Source: Lolium rigidum (Eukaryota; Streptophyta; Magnoliopsida; Poales; Poaceae). From it: 64,000 nucleotides of DNA. Of the stretch, positions 42,198-54,334 are shown piece by piece; the first letter of the stretch is position 1; the number at the start of each line of letters is the position of its first letter. A program made the position numbers and the translations under genes. Location: positions 42,458,869 to 42,522,868 of the forward strand of contig NC_061514.1 in NCBI RefSeq assembly GCF_022539505.1. The letters run 5' to 3'. The notes beneath the pieces are model-generated. The model made no database searches. It had not been told where the DNA came from and worked only from the letters and a program-made list of their open reading frames with translations.

Positions 42198-42680
42198 TTA
42201 CTCCTTCGGTGATGATGGTGATGGCTTCTTCTCGCGCTTCATAAGGATCTCCTTCAGCTTCAGCTTCTCAATTTTGCAATTCTGCACCAAAACTTGAAGA
42301 GACTCATTGTTATCCGAATATGGCGGTGACGGCCTTGTGCTGGGAATTGAGTAATATTCCAGCATTCCGCGAAGTCGTCGGTTCTCCTCCTGAAGTATCT
42401 TCACTTCCCTTTAGAGAGCACGATATTGATCACAAAACTCATCAGCAACCCGTATTGCTTCCTCCACACAAGGGAAAGAGTCGAGGTCCAGAGCAGGCGG
42501 AAGAGCTCCCTGCAAGTTATGAGAAAAAGAACGCCCGGTGTTAACCGATCCCACCAAGATTGGCTTACTCTTCGTAGTTTCCCACTCTCCTTTTGCTGAT
42601 GCTATCTTCTTCTTCTCCTTATTGATCCTTTCATCCATCTCTTCCTTCCAAGGCCCCTTGTCCTTGTTGTTGGAGACCAT
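42198..42680 (-). pseudogene. G2 small ORF after integrase, coiled coil
   Basis: Two open stretches in the same frame (42680-42414 and 42404-42198) are separated by a single stop after CDQYRAL; the downstream part continues REVKILQEENRRLRGML, a clear heptad pattern. The N-terminal half is Lys/Glu-rich (DERINKEKKKIASAKGEWE) and the C-terminus is Ser/Pro-rich. It lies where some Gypsy elements carry an extra 3' ORF. I do not recognise it. With the stop read through it would have about 160 residues. Confidence 0.55.
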
Positions 42681-42767
42681 GGTGCCTCTAGATCAAAACA
42701 AATCTGGCAGAAAACAGCTCGAAACAAAACACGACGAGAAAATGATATACGGACCTCCAGGGGTCCG

Positions 42768-44281
42768 TGATACGTCTCCGACGTATCGATAATTTCTTAT
42801 GTTCCATGCTACATTATTGATGATATCTACATGTTTTATGCACACTTTATGTCATATTTGTGCATTTTCTGGAACTAACCTATTAACAAGATGCCGAAGT
42901 GCCAGTTCCTGTTTTCGCTGTTTTTGGTTTCGAAATCCTAGTAACGAAATATTCTCGGAATTGGACGAAATCAACGCCCAGGTTCCTATTTTGCCCGGAA
43001 GCATCCAGAACACCCGAGAGCCGCCAGAGGAGGGCCCTGTGGGCCCCAGATGATAGGGTGGCGCGGCCTGGGCCCTGGTCGCGCCAGCCTATGGTGTCAG
43101 CGCCCCTTTGACCTTCTGACGCTGCCCTTTCGCCTATATAAAGCCCCTGTATCGAAAACCCTTACGGAGGAAGCCACGGTACGCGAAACCTTCCAGAGCC
43201 GCCGCCATCGCGAAGCCAAGATCTGGGGGACAGGAGTCTCTGTTCCGGCACCCTGCCGGACGGGGAAGTGCCCCGGAAGGCTTCTCCATCGACACCGCTG
43301 CCATCTCCACCGCCATCTTCATCACCGCTGCTGCTCCCATGAGGAGGGAGTAGTTCTCCATTGAGGCTCGGGGCTGTACCGGTAGCTATGTGGTTAATCT
43401 CTCTCCTATGTACTTCAATACAATGATCTCATGAGCTGCCTTACATGATTGAGATTCATATGAGTTTGTATCACAATTTATCTATGTGCTACTCTAGCAA
43501 TGTTATTAAAGTAGTTTTATTCCTCCTGCACGTGTGTAAAGGTGACGAGTGTGTGCACCGTGTTAGTACTTGGTTTATGCTATGATCATGATCTCTTGTA
43601 GATTGCGAAGTTAACTATTGCTATGATAATATTGATGTGATCTATTCCTCCTACATATGCATGAAGGTGACAGTGTGCATGCTATGTTAGTACCTGGTTT
43701 AGTCTTTTGATCTATCTTACACTATAAGGTTACTAAAATATGAACATTAATTGTGGAGCTTGTTAACTCCGGCATTGAGGGTTCGTGTAATCCTACGCAA
43801 TGTGTTCATCATCCAACAAGAGTGTAGAGTATGCATTTATCTATTCTGTTATGTGATCAATGTTGAGAGTGTCCACTAGTGAAAGTCTATTCCCTAGGCC
43901 TTGTTCCTAAATACGCTATCACTGCTTGTTACTTGTTTTATCGTGTTACTACTGCTGCGTTACAACTGCATGTTTACTTCCCGCAATATTACTACCATCA
44001 ACCGCACGCCGATAAGCTATTTTCTCGGCGCCGTACTACTGCTCATATTCATTCATACCACTTGTATTTCACTATCTCTTCGCCGAACTAGTGCACCTAT
44101 TAGGTGTGTTGGGGACACAAGAGACTTCTTGCTTTGTGGTTGCAGGGTTGCATGAGAGGGATATCTTTGACCTCTTCCTCCCTGAGTTCGATAAACCTTG
44201 GGTAATCCACTTAAGGGAAACTTGCTGCTGCTCTTGGAGGCCCAACACTGTCTACAAGAATAGAAGCACCCGTAGACATCA
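42768..44281 (+). repeat. N1 5' LTR
   Basis: 1514 bp, from TGATACGTCTCCGACG to CCGTAGACATCA. A TATATAAA box at about 43135-43142 lies at the end of the U3-like part. Confidence 0.9.
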
Positions 44282-44475
44282 AGCACTTTTCTGGCGCCGT
44301 TGCCGGGGAGGGAAGGTAAACGGCACTCACACATTGGCAAGCCCGGCAACTAAGCACTTTTCCTCCCTCGTCAACTACGCGCTAAGTACTTTTCCGGCGC
44401 CGTTGCCGGGGAGGAAAGGTAAAAGGCACTCATACTTCGGTTCCAGGTAACAGTACTTTTTCTGGCGCCATTGTG
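44282..44475 (+). other. N1 primer-binding site region with repeated PBS-like units
   Basis: The first site, TGGCGCCGTTGCCGGGG at 44292-44308, is 10 bp after the LTR. A second near-copy (CGGCGCCGTTGCCGGGGAG, 44395-44413) and a partial third (TGGCGCCA, 44462-44469) follow, each preceded by CACTTTT or TACTTTT. The units are a diverged tandem repeat of about 100 bp. Confidence 0.75.
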
Positions 44476-44549
44476 TGTGTGCTCAAAGCTATTTCCTTTA
44501 GACTCTGCAATTGCGACATTTGGTTTCTTGTTTACACTAGTTAGGCATA

Positions 44550-45296
44550 ATGGAAAACAACAAAAATATGAGAGATCTTTATGAACTTTATCTTGAATTA
44601 GGACATGATGTGTTTGAAGAAAGAATTAAGAAACCCATGGAACTTTATATGCATGCTAATGGGAATGTTATTACTATGAATGCTTTGAACACCATTGTTG
44701 CTAATGCTATGGAAAATTCTAAGCTTGGGGAGGTCGGTTTTGATGAGCATGATCTTTTTAGTCCCCCAAGCATTGAGGAGAAAATTTACTTTGATGATAC
44801 TTTGCCTCCCATTTATGATGATTATAATGATAGTAGTCTTTTGTTACCACCTGTTATGGAGGATAAATTTGATTATGATTACAATATACCTCCTATATTT
44901 GATAGCTACTTTGTTGAATTTGCTCCCACTACAATTAATAAGAATGACTATGCTTATGTTGGGAGTAGTATTTATTTTATGCATGAGACTCATGATAAGA
45001 AAGCTTTATGTGATAGTTATATTGTTGAGTTTGCTCATGATTCTACTGAAAGTTATTATGAGAGAGGAAAATATGGTTGTGGAAATTTTCATGTTACTAA
45101 AATGCCTCTCTATGTGCTGAAATTTTTGAAGCTACACTTGTTTTATCTTCCTATGCTTGTTACTTTGCTCTTCATGAACTTGTTTATTTACAAGATTCCT
45201 ATGCATAGGAAGCATGTTAGACTTAAATGTGTTTTGAATTTGCCTCTTGATGCTCTCTTTTGCTTCAAATACTATTTCTTGCGAGTGCATCATTAA
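44550..45296 (+). CDS. N1 ORF of unknown function
   Basis: 248 codons, intact, ATG start. Residues 1-60 are charged and helical-looking (YELYLELGHDVFEERIKKPME); the middle is acidic with repeated Tyr/Asp motifs (IYDDYNDSS, FDYDYNIPPIFDSYFVEFAP, YIVEFAH). Residues about 185-215 form a hydrophobic stretch (LKLHLFYLPMLVTLLFMNLF) that could span a membrane, followed by a basic end. I know no domain match. The ORF stays open although the element has no enzymes, which hints at a use for the element, possibly in packaging or expression; this is inference only. Confidence 0.6.
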   Translation: MENNKNMRDLYELYLELGHDVFEERIKKPMELYMHANGNVITMNALNTIVANAMENSKLGEVGFDEHDLFSPPSIEEKIYFDDTLPPIYDDYNDSSLLLPPVMEDKFDYDYNIPPIFDSYFVEFAPTTINKNDYAYVGSSIYFMHETHDKKALCDSYIVEFAHDSTESYYERGKYGCGNFHVTKMPLYVLKFLKLHLFYLPMLVTLLFMNLFIYKIPMHRKHVRLKCVLNLPLDALFCFKYYFLRVHH

Positions 45297-47739
45297 AACT
45301 GCTGAGCCCATCTTAATGGCAATAAAGAAAGAACTTCTTGCGAGATAACCCATGTGTTTATTTTACTACAGAAATTTTTGTTTTGTTGAGTCTTGGAAGT
45401 TGTTTACTACTGTAGCAACCTCTCCTTATCATGTTTTTGTGCCAAGTAAAGTTTCTATGTTAAAGTTGATGTTATATTTGGGATCGCTGCGCAGAAACAG
45501 CATTGCTGTCTGTCACGAATCTGGGCACAGGTCTCTGTAGAAAATTCGAAAAAATCTGCCAATTTACGAGCGTGATCCTCAGATATGTACGCAACTTTCA
45601 TTAGTTTTGAGTTTTTCCATTTGAGCAAGTCTGGTGCCATCTTAAAATTCGTCTTTACGGACTGTTCTGTTTTTGACAGATTCTGCCTTTTATTTCGCAT
45701 TGCCTCTTTTGCTATGATTGGATTCATTTCTTTGATCCATTAATGTCCAGTAGCTTTATGCAATGTCCAGAAGTGAAAAGAATGATTGTGTCACCTCTGA
45801 ACATGTGAATTTTTGATTATGCACTAACCCTCTAATGAGTTTGCTTGAAGTTTGGTGTGAAGGAAGTTTTCAAGGGTCAAGAGAGGAGTATGATATACTA
45901 TGATCAAGAGGAGTGAAAGCTCTAAGCTTGGGGATGCCCCCGTGGTTCATCCCTGCATATTTTAAGAAGACTCAAGCGTCTAAGCTTGGGGATGCCCAAG
46001 GCATCCCCTTCTTCATCGACAACATCATCGGGTTCCTCCCCTGAAACTATATTTTTATTCCGTCACATCTTATGTACTTTACTTGGAGCGTCTCGTGTGT
46101 GCTTTTATTTTTGTTTTGTTATCTTAGTTCTCTGAATAAGTTCATCCTTGTGTGGGAGAGAGACACGCTCCGCTGGTTCGTATGAACACATGTGTTCTTA
46201 GCTCATAATATTCATGGCGAAGTTTCCTCTTCGTTAAATTGTTATATGGTTGGAATTGGAAAATGCTACATGTAGTAATTGCTATAATGTCTTGGGTAAT
46301 GTGATACTTGGCAATTGTTGTGCTCATGTTTAAGCTCTTGCATCATATACTTTGCACCTATTAGTGAAGAAATACATAGAGCATGCTAAAATTTGGTTTG
46401 CATAATTGGTCTCTCTAAGGTCTAGATAATTTCTAGTATTGAGTTTTGAACAACAAGGAAGACGGTGTAAAGTCTTATAATGTTTACAATATGTCTTTTA
46501 TGTGAGTTTTGCTGCACCGCTTCATACTTGTGTTTGTTTCGAATAACCTTGCTAGCCTAAACCTTGTATCGAGAGGGAATACTTCTCATGCATCCAAAAT
46601 CCTTGAGCCAACCACTATGCCATTTGTGTCCACCATACCTACCTACTACATGGTATTTCTCCGCCATTCCAAAGTAAATTGCTTGAGTGCTACCTTTAAA
46701 CAATTCAAAAGTTATTACCTCTTATTTGTGTCAATGTTTTATAGCTCATGAAGAAGTATGTGGTGTTTATCTTTCAATCTTGTTGGGCAACTTTCACCAA
46801 TGGACTAGTGGCTTCATCCGCTTATCCAATAATTTTGCGAAAGAGCTGGCAATGGGATTCCCGAGTCCCAAATTAATTAACAAAAATAGACACTCCTCCA
46901 TGGTATGTGATTGTTGGACGGCACCCGAAGGATTCGGTTAGCCATGTCTTGAGAAAGCAAAGGTGGGGAGGAGTGTCATCATAATAAAACTAAAATAAAA
47001 AGGCACTCCTTCATGGTATGAGATTGTTGGTAGGCACCCGAGGATTCGGTTAGCCATGGTTTGTGAAAGAAAGGTTGGAAGGAGTGCCACCCAAAAATAA
47101 AATAAAATGGGAGCCGCTCTTTGAAGGTTTGTCTGGCAAGGGGGTGAGAGTACCCACTACCATTCGTTGACAACAACAAACACCTCTCAAAACTTTACTT
47201 TTATGCTCTCTATATGTTTTCAAAACCAAAGCTCTAGCACAAATATAGCAATCGATGCTTTCCTCTTTGAAGGACCTTTCTTTTACTTTTATTGTTGAGT
47301 CAGTTCACCTATTTCTCTCCATCTCAAGAAGCAAACACTTGTGTGAACTGTGCATTGATTCTTACATACTTGCTTATTGCATTTGTTATATTACTCTATG
47401 TTGACAATTATCCATGAGATATACATGTTACAAGTTGAAAGCAACCGCTGAAACTTAATCTTCCATTGTGTTGCTTCAATGTCTATACTTTAAATTATTG
47501 CTTTATGAGTTAACTCTTATGCAAGACTTATTGATGCCTGTCTTGAAAGTGCTATTCATGAAAAGTCTTTGCTTTATGATTCACTTGTTTACTCATGTCA
47601 TTACCATTGTTTTGATCGCTGCATTCATTACATATGTTTACAAATAGTATGATCAAGATTATGATGGCATGTCACTTAAGAAATTATCTTTGTTATCGTT
47701 TTACCCGCTCGGGACGAGCGTAACTAAGCTTGGGGATGC
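45297..47739 (+). repeat. N1 3' non-coding region
   Basis: No gene seen. From about 45900 on it resembles the G2 3' region in inverted orientation. A block of about 110 bp beginning CACTCCT(C/T)CATGGTATG is present twice in tandem (about 46891-47000 and 47003-47100). AAGCTTGGGGATGCC occurs repeatedly (45930, 45980, 47726), including as the polypurine tract. Confidence 0.75.
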
Positions 47740-49270
47740 TGATACGTCTCCGACGTATCGATAATTTCTTATGTTCCATGCTACATTATTGATGATATCT
47801 ACATGTTTTATGCACACTTTATGTCATATTTGTGCATTTTCTGGAACTAACCTATTAACAAGATGTCGAAGTGCCGGTCCTCGTTTTCTGCTGTTTTTGG
47901 TTTCAGAAATCCTAGTAACGAAATATTCTCGGAATTGGACGAAATCAACGCCTAGGTTCCTATTTTGCCCGGAAGCATCTAGAACACCCGAGAGCCGCCA
48001 GAGGGGGGCCCTGTGGGCCCCAGATGATAGGGTGGCGCGGCTCGGGCCCTGGCCGCGCCAGCCTATGGTGTCGTCGCCCCTTTGACCTTCTGACGCTGCC
48101 CTTTTGCCTATATAAAGCCCCTGCATCGAAAACCCTTACGGAGGAAGCCACGGTACGCGAAACCTTCCAGAGCCGCCGCCATCGCGAAGCCAAGATCTGG
48201 GGGATAGGAGTCTCTGTTCCGGCACCCTGCCGGACGGGGAAGTGCCCCCGGAAGGCTTCTCCATCGACACCGCTGCCATCTCCACCGCCATCTTCATCAC
48301 CGCTGCTGCTCCCATGAGGAGGGAGTAGTTCTCCATTGAGGCTCGGGGCTGTACCGGTAGCTATGTGGTTAATCTCTCTCCTATGTACTTCAATACAATG
48401 ATCTCATGAGCTGCCTTACATGATTGAGATTCATATGAGTTTGTATCACAATTTATCTATGTGCTACTCTAGCAATGTTATTAAAGTAGTTTTATTCCTC
48501 CTGCACGTGTGTAAAGGTGACAGTGTGTGCACCGTGTTAGTACTTGGTTTATGCTATGATCATGATCTCTTGTAGATTGCGAAGTTAACTATTGCTATGA
48601 TAATATTGATGTGATCTATTCCTCCTACATATGCATGAAGGTGACGAGTGTGCATGCTATGTTAGTACTTGGTTTAGTCTTTTGATCTATCTTACACTAT
48701 AAGGTTACTAAAATATGAACATTAATTGTGGAGCTTGTTAACTCCGGCATTGAGGGTTCGTGTAATCCTACGCAATGTGTTCATCATCCAACAAGAGTGT
48801 AGAGTATGCATTTATCTATTCTGTTGTGTGATCAATGTTGAGAGTGTCCACTAGTGAAAGTCTATTCCCTAGGCCTTGTTCCTAAATACTGCTATCACTG
48901 CTTGTTACTGTTTTACTGCGTTACTATTGCTGCGTTACTACTGCATGTTTACTTCCCGCAATATTACTACCATCAACTGCATGCCAGTAAGCTATTTTCT
49001 GGCGCCGTACTACTGCTCATATTCATTCATACCACTTGTATTTCACTATCTCTTCGCCGAACTAGTGCACCTATTAGATGTGTTGGGGACACAAGAGACT
49101 TCTTGCTTTGTGGTTGCAGGGTTGCATGAGAGGGATATCTTTGACCTCTTCCTCCCTGAGTTCGATAAACCTTGGGTAATCCACTTAAGGGAAACTTGCT
49201 GCTGTTCTACAAACCTCTGCTCTTGGAGGCCCAACACTGTCTACAAGAATAGAAGCACCCGTAGACATCA
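47740..49270 (+). repeat. N1 3' LTR
   Basis: 1531 bp with the same ends as 42768-44281 and a TATATAAA box at about 48109-48116. It is followed directly by GTCCG, the target duplication. Beyond it, 49276-49525 is G2 3' sequence with no gene. Confidence 0.9.
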
Positions 49271-49525
49271 GTCCGGGGGATTATATAGCAAATATTTTTA
49301 CAATAAAAGGAAGGTTCCAGGCCGAAAACGAGTGGAAAAGGGACGACGAGGGGCTGTCCCCATAGGTCGGCGCGGCCAGGGTGGGGCCCGCGCCGGCCTA
49401 TGGTGACGGGCCCTCGCGCGTCTTTTCCACTCCGTTTCGATTCCGTAATTTTTCATATTTTCCAAAAACAGCAAAAATATTGTTCGGAAAGGTAAACGCG
49501 GACTTTTTATTACCTGTACTGTTAC

Positions 49526-50885
49526 CTATTCAAAGTCGAGTTCTGGCGGACTGTCAATTTGTCCTTTGATAAAAGCCTCCGGTGTTTCCACTTGAATAAT
49601 ATCAACATCAACATTATAAGAATCACCCGAGATATAATGCTTGAGTCTTTGTCCATTCACCACTTGTGTGGCATTGCCTTGGAGAGAGCTAATTTTAATT
49701 GCTCCTGAACGATACACCTCCTCAACAACATATGGTCCTTCCCATTTCGAGAGTAATTTCCCTGCAAAGAATCTGAGACGAGACCGATACAATAGGACTT
49801 TATCCCCAATATTAAACTCTCTTTTGATGATCCTTCTATCATGCCACTTCTTAACTTTTTCTTTGAAGAGTTTAGCATTTTCATAAGCTTCACTTCTCCA
49901 TTCATCTAGAGAACTTAATTGCAGCAACCTCTTATTACCGGCTAATTTAGGATCTTTATTTAATTCTCTAACAGCCCAATAAGCTTTGTGCTCTAGTTCT
50001 AAAGGTAAATGACAAGCTTTTCCATAAACCATTTTATAAGGTGACATTCCCATAGGATTTTTATAAGCAGTTCTATAAGCCCATAGTGCTTCCTTCAATT
50101 TGCTAGCCCAATTCTTTCTAGATTTATTAACGGTCTTTCCCAAAATGGATTTAATCTCTCTATTTGATAATTCTACTTGACCACTAGTTTGAGGGTGATA
50201 AGCGGAAGCAATTCTATGATTAATACCATACTTAGCAAGAGTTTTTCTAAAACCTCCATTAATAAAATGAGAACCTCCATCAGTCATAATATATCTAGGT
50301 ACTCCAAATCTAGGAAAAATAATATCTAAAAGCATTTTTAAAGAGGTCTCACCATCAGCACTCTTTGTAGGTATAGCTTCTACCCATTTAGTAACATAAT
50401 CAACAGCGACAAGTATATGAGTGTTACCTTCTGAAGAAGGGAAATGACCCATGAAGTCGAATCCCCAACAATCGAATGGTTCAATAACCAGAGTATAATT
50501 CATAGGCATTTCATTGCGTCTAGAGATATTACCAACTCTTTGACATTCATCACAAGATAAAATAAATTTCCTTGCATCTTTGAAAAGTGTTGGCCAATAA
50601 AAACCAGATTGCGAGAACCTTTTGTGCGGTTCTATCTCCAGCGTGATGTCCTCCATAAACACTACCATGACATTTACTCAATATCTCCTGTTGTTCATAT
50701 TCGGGAACACATCTTCGCATAATACCATCCACTCCTTCTTTATATAAGTGTGGGTCATCCCAAAAATAATGCCTCAAGTCATAAAAGAATTTCCTCCTTT
50801 GCTGAGCTGAAAAGGTTGGAGGCAAATACTTCGAAACAATAAAGTTAGCATAATCAGCATACCAAGGGCTCTCTCGCGAGCTCAC
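49526..50885 (-). pseudogene. G2 integrase
   Basis: The main frame (49526-50668, 380 codons) has CDEC of the HHCC zinc site at 39-42, DFMG with catalytic Asp 71, MTDGGSHF with Asp 130 and GQVELSNREI with Glu 166, so the DD35E triad is complete. The C-terminal SH3-like part (KVLLYRSRLRFFAGKLLSKWEGPYVV) and tail to a stop at 49526 are intact. The N-terminal His pair of the zinc site (GSVYGGHHAGDRTAQK) is in a second frame, 50550-50885, so a frameshift near 50620 breaks the protein. Confidence 0.85.
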
Positions 50886-51268
50886 CTTATTACAGCCAAT
50901 TGTTCATTTGGAAAACTATCATTGACAGGAACAGGATCGTAAGCAATATTTTCCAATCTAGACAAATTATCAGCAACAGGATTATCAGCACCTTTCCTAT
51001 CTATAATATGTAAATCAAATTCTTGCAAAAGAAGTACCCATCTAATAAGCCTTGGCTTAGCATCTTTCTTTGTCATAAGGTATCTAATTGCAGCATGATC
51101 AGTATGAATTGTGACTTTTGAATCAACAATATAGGGTATAAACTTGTCACAAGCAAAGACTACAGCTAACAATTCCTTTTCAGTTGTAGCATAATTTCTT
51201 TGAGCAGCATCAAGAGTCTTACTAGCATAATGAATAACATTTAATTTTTTATCTACTCGCTTGTCCAA
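50882..51268 (-). pseudogene. G2 RNase H
   Basis: 128 codons: [49 protein letters not shown], then [26 protein letters not shown]. This is the single Gypsy RNase H following RT, with no second module, unlike G1. A gap of about 60 bp with a frame change separates it from RT, and it ends about where the integrase frame begins. Confidence 0.85.
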
Positions 51269-51328
51269 GAACAGCGCCTACGAGCAAAATCACTAGCATC
51301 ACACATAATTTCAAAAGGCAAATTCCAA

Positions 51329-52225
51329 TCAGGAGGTTCGACTACGGGAGCAGCTTGTTAAGGCTTTCTTTAGAGTTTCAAAAGCTTCCTTACAATCATC
51401 ATCAAAAACAAAAGGTACATCTTTTTGAAGAAGATTAGTAAGAGGCTTTGAAATTTTAGAGAAATCTTTAATAAATCTCCTATAAAACCCAAGCATGACC
51501 AAGAACACTACGAATACCTTTAACATCCCTCGGATAGGGCATCTTCTCAATTGCTTCAACTTTAGCTCTATCAACTTCAATACCTCTCTCGGAAATTTTA
51601 TGTCCCAATACAATTCCTTCATTAACCATAAAATGGCATTTCTCCCAATTAAGAACAAGGTTAGTTTCTTCACATCTCTGCAAAACTTTATCGAGGTTTC
51701 GCAAGCAATTATCAAAAGAATTCCCATAAACAGAAAATCATCCATGAACACCTCTACAATACTTTCGCAAAAACCATGAAAAATAGCAGACATGCATCTT
51801 TGAAAAGTAGCAGGAGCATTACATAAACCAAAAGGCATACGCCTATAAGCATAAGTTCCATAAGGACAAGTAAACTTGGTTTTCTCTTGATCTTTAGCTT
51901 TAACAACAATTTGTGAAAACCCAGAATAACCATCAAGAAAGCAAAAATGAGTATTTTTAGATAACCTTTCTAACATTTGATCAATAAAGGGTAAAGGGTA
52001 ATGATCTTTCTTAGTAACTTTATTAACTTTTCGAAAATCAATGCACATTCTATACCCTACAACTACTCTTTGAGGAATAAGCTCATCATTATCATTAGGC
52101 ACAACAGTCATTCCTCCTTTCTTAGGAACACAATGCACATGACTAACCCATCTACTATCAGCAATAGGATATATAATACCAGCTTCAAGAAGTTTTAATA
52201 CCTCATTCCTTACCACCTCTTTCAT
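51329..52225 (-). pseudogene. G2 reverse transcriptase
   Basis: 298 codons containing CIDFRKVNKVTKKDHYPLPFIDQML, FLDGYSGFSQI, YRRMPFGLCNAPATFQR and the catalytic FMDD at 160-163. Right after this the frame is lost; the expected continuation (NLDKVLQRCEETNLVLNWEKCHFM) is in the frame 51480-51704. The end returns to KPLTNLLQKDVPFVFDDDCKEAF. A two-frame break within RT makes it inactive. Confidence 0.85.
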
Positions 52226-52243
52226 CTTCGGAATTAGACGACG

Positions 52244-53773
52244 TTAATGTTCAACAACAGGCTTTGCATCATCTTCCATATTGATAGCATGTTGGCAAAT
52301 AGAAGGAGAAATCCCTTTCAAATCATCAAGAGTATAGCCAATAGCTCCTCGGTGTTTCTTCAATATTTCCAATAACCTTTCTTCCTCAATCTCCGAAAGC
52401 TTAGAACTAATAATAACAGGATATATTTTCTTATCATCAATATGAGCATATTTAAGATTATCGGGTAAAGGCTTTAAATCGAAAACAGGATCTTCCTTTG
52501 GTGGCGGTGTTGTACCCAAATCTTCCACCGGTAAATCATGCTTGAGAATAGGTTGGCGAAGAAAAATTTCCTCAAGCTCATCTCTTTCTTTCCTAAAAGC
52601 TTCACTTTCACTATTCTCCAAATGTTGCTTGCAAAGGATTATCGGGAACAAGAACAATAGATGCACTACTCGCTCCATTTTAAAATCATTACTAGGCAAG
52701 TCGGCTTTATAAGGAGTTTTAGTGAATTTAGAAAAGTTAAATTCATAAGGTTCACCAGCAAATTTAGTCAAAATTTTCTCTTTCTTACAATCTATAATAG
52801 CTCCACAAGTATTTAGAAAAGGTCTACCAAAAATGATAGGACAATGATCACTAGCAGCAGAACCAAGTACCAAAAAGTTAGCAGGATATTTAATCTTACC
52901 ACATAGAACTTCCACATCTCGAACAATAACAATTGGAGAAATAGTTTCTCTATTAGCCAGCTGAATAACCACATCAATATCTTCAAGTTCACAAGAACCA
53001 ATTTCATGCATAATCTACGTGTAAAGCTCATAAGGAATATCACTAACACTTGCACCAATATCACATAAACCATAATAACAATGATCACCAATTCTAACAG
53101 ATAGCATAGGAACACTAACTTGTTTGGGTTTATTAGGATGTGAAACAATATTAGAAGCATCTTCACAGAAAATAATATGACCATCCTCCACATTTCCAGT
53201 CAAAAGATCTTTAACTATTGCAACAGCAGGTTCAATTTTAATTTGTTCTTCAGGTTCTTTAGGTTTCTTTTCACTTTTATTAACCGCACTAGATATAACA
53301 GAGTACTCCTTCATTTTAGCAGGGAAAGGAGTTTTTTCAATATAAACTTCAGGAATAACATTATCAACAGTTTCAATCACTACACATTTGTTTACAGATG
53401 AATCTTCGTCATCTTTATATGGTTCATGATACTTATCAAAATTCTTCTTAGGCAATTCATAATGAGAGGCAAAAGCTTTATAAAGATTTGCAACAACTTG
53501 GGAATCAAGACCATATGTAGCACTCATATTACGAAATTTATCAGTATCCATAAAAGCTTCAATGCATTTATAATCATAAATTATACCCGATTCTCTATCG
53601 TTGTCGTTCTCCCATCCTTCGGTATTTTCTTGGATCCGATCAAGAAGGTCCCTTTTAAACTCTTCTTTGTTGCGTGTAAATGATCCAGAACAAGAAGTAT
53701 CCGAGCAAGGTCTTGTCTTGAAAAGAAAGTCTTGCATAGAAATTATCAATAATAACATTACCAGGAAGCTCAT
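52244..53773 (-). pseudogene. G2 gag C-terminal part and aspartic protease
   Basis: The frame 53015-53773 carries the gag tail (NMSATYGLDSQVVANLYKAF) and reaches the protease site LCDIGASVSDIP (D-x-G-A form), then stops at YT. The frame 52244-53011 continues directly with MHEIGS..., FLVLGSAASDHCPIIFGRPFL and the linker to RT ending near 52244. The single stop at about 53013 separates the two halves of the protease. Confidence 0.8.
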
Positions 53774-54246
53774 GAATGGGGCATTTGAGCATTAAAGACT
53801 TCAATCTCCCCCAAGCTTGGGCAATACTTTCTCCATCATGAGGCCAGAAATTATATATGCGGTTCCGATCCTTGTGAATTTCACTTGGAGGATAGAATTT
53901 GGAATAAAATAAAGGCACAATGTCCTCCCAATCAATAGAATCACCATTCTTCAGACAATTTATACCGGTGCGCCGCTTTACCAGGACAGCGATATAGTGA
54001 ATAGTTTCTTTCTAACTTCATTCATAGCAATACCTGCACATTTGAATAACCCGCATAATTCGTGCAAAAACAGTAAATGATCGCCAGGATGGACAGTTCC
54101 ATCCCCTTCATAGCGGTTATCCATAACACGTTCAATAATTTTCATAGGTATTTTATATGGTACTACTTCCTCACTGGCGCTTCATCCACTACCGTTGCGG
54201 TAGTAGTAGATTTCCCAAATAGAAATTGAAGAGAAGATCTCTCCAT
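53655..54246 (-). pseudogene. G2 gag, N-terminal and central part
   Basis: An ATG at 54246 opens MERSSLQFLFGKSTTTATVVDEA and soon hits a stop; other frames give GYSNVQVLL and the gag core FYPPSEIHKDRNRIYNFWPHDGESIAQAWGRLKSLM with PIHELPGNVIIDNFYARL (53918 down to 53740). It corresponds to the retrotransposon gag domain of Triticeae Gypsy elements. Several frameshifts make it a pseudogene. Confidence 0.75.
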
Positions 54247-54334
54247 AATGACTTATAGCAGCGAGCAGAAATAAAATCAGCACAAACGAGTAAAGGTTTT
54301 CCTTACCAATTCCACTTACCAATAGCGCTTCACT

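Larger units (their letters stand above)
42768..49270 (+). mobile_element. Non-autonomous LTR retrotransposon N1 nested in G2
   Basis: 6.5 kb, plus orientation, LTRs 42768-44281 and 47740-49270, target duplication GTCCG (42763-42767 and 49271-49275). It has a TGGCGCCGTTGCCGGGG primer site, a 248-codon ORF with no known domain and a long 3' region ending in a purine tract (AAGCTTGGGGATGC). There is no gag, protease, RT or integrase, so it needs proteins from another element; shared primer site and 3' region make G2-type elements the likely helper. The two LTRs differ by small indels (for example extra bases near 49205), so it may be somewhat older than its LTR pair suggests at first glance. 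Confidence 0.85.
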
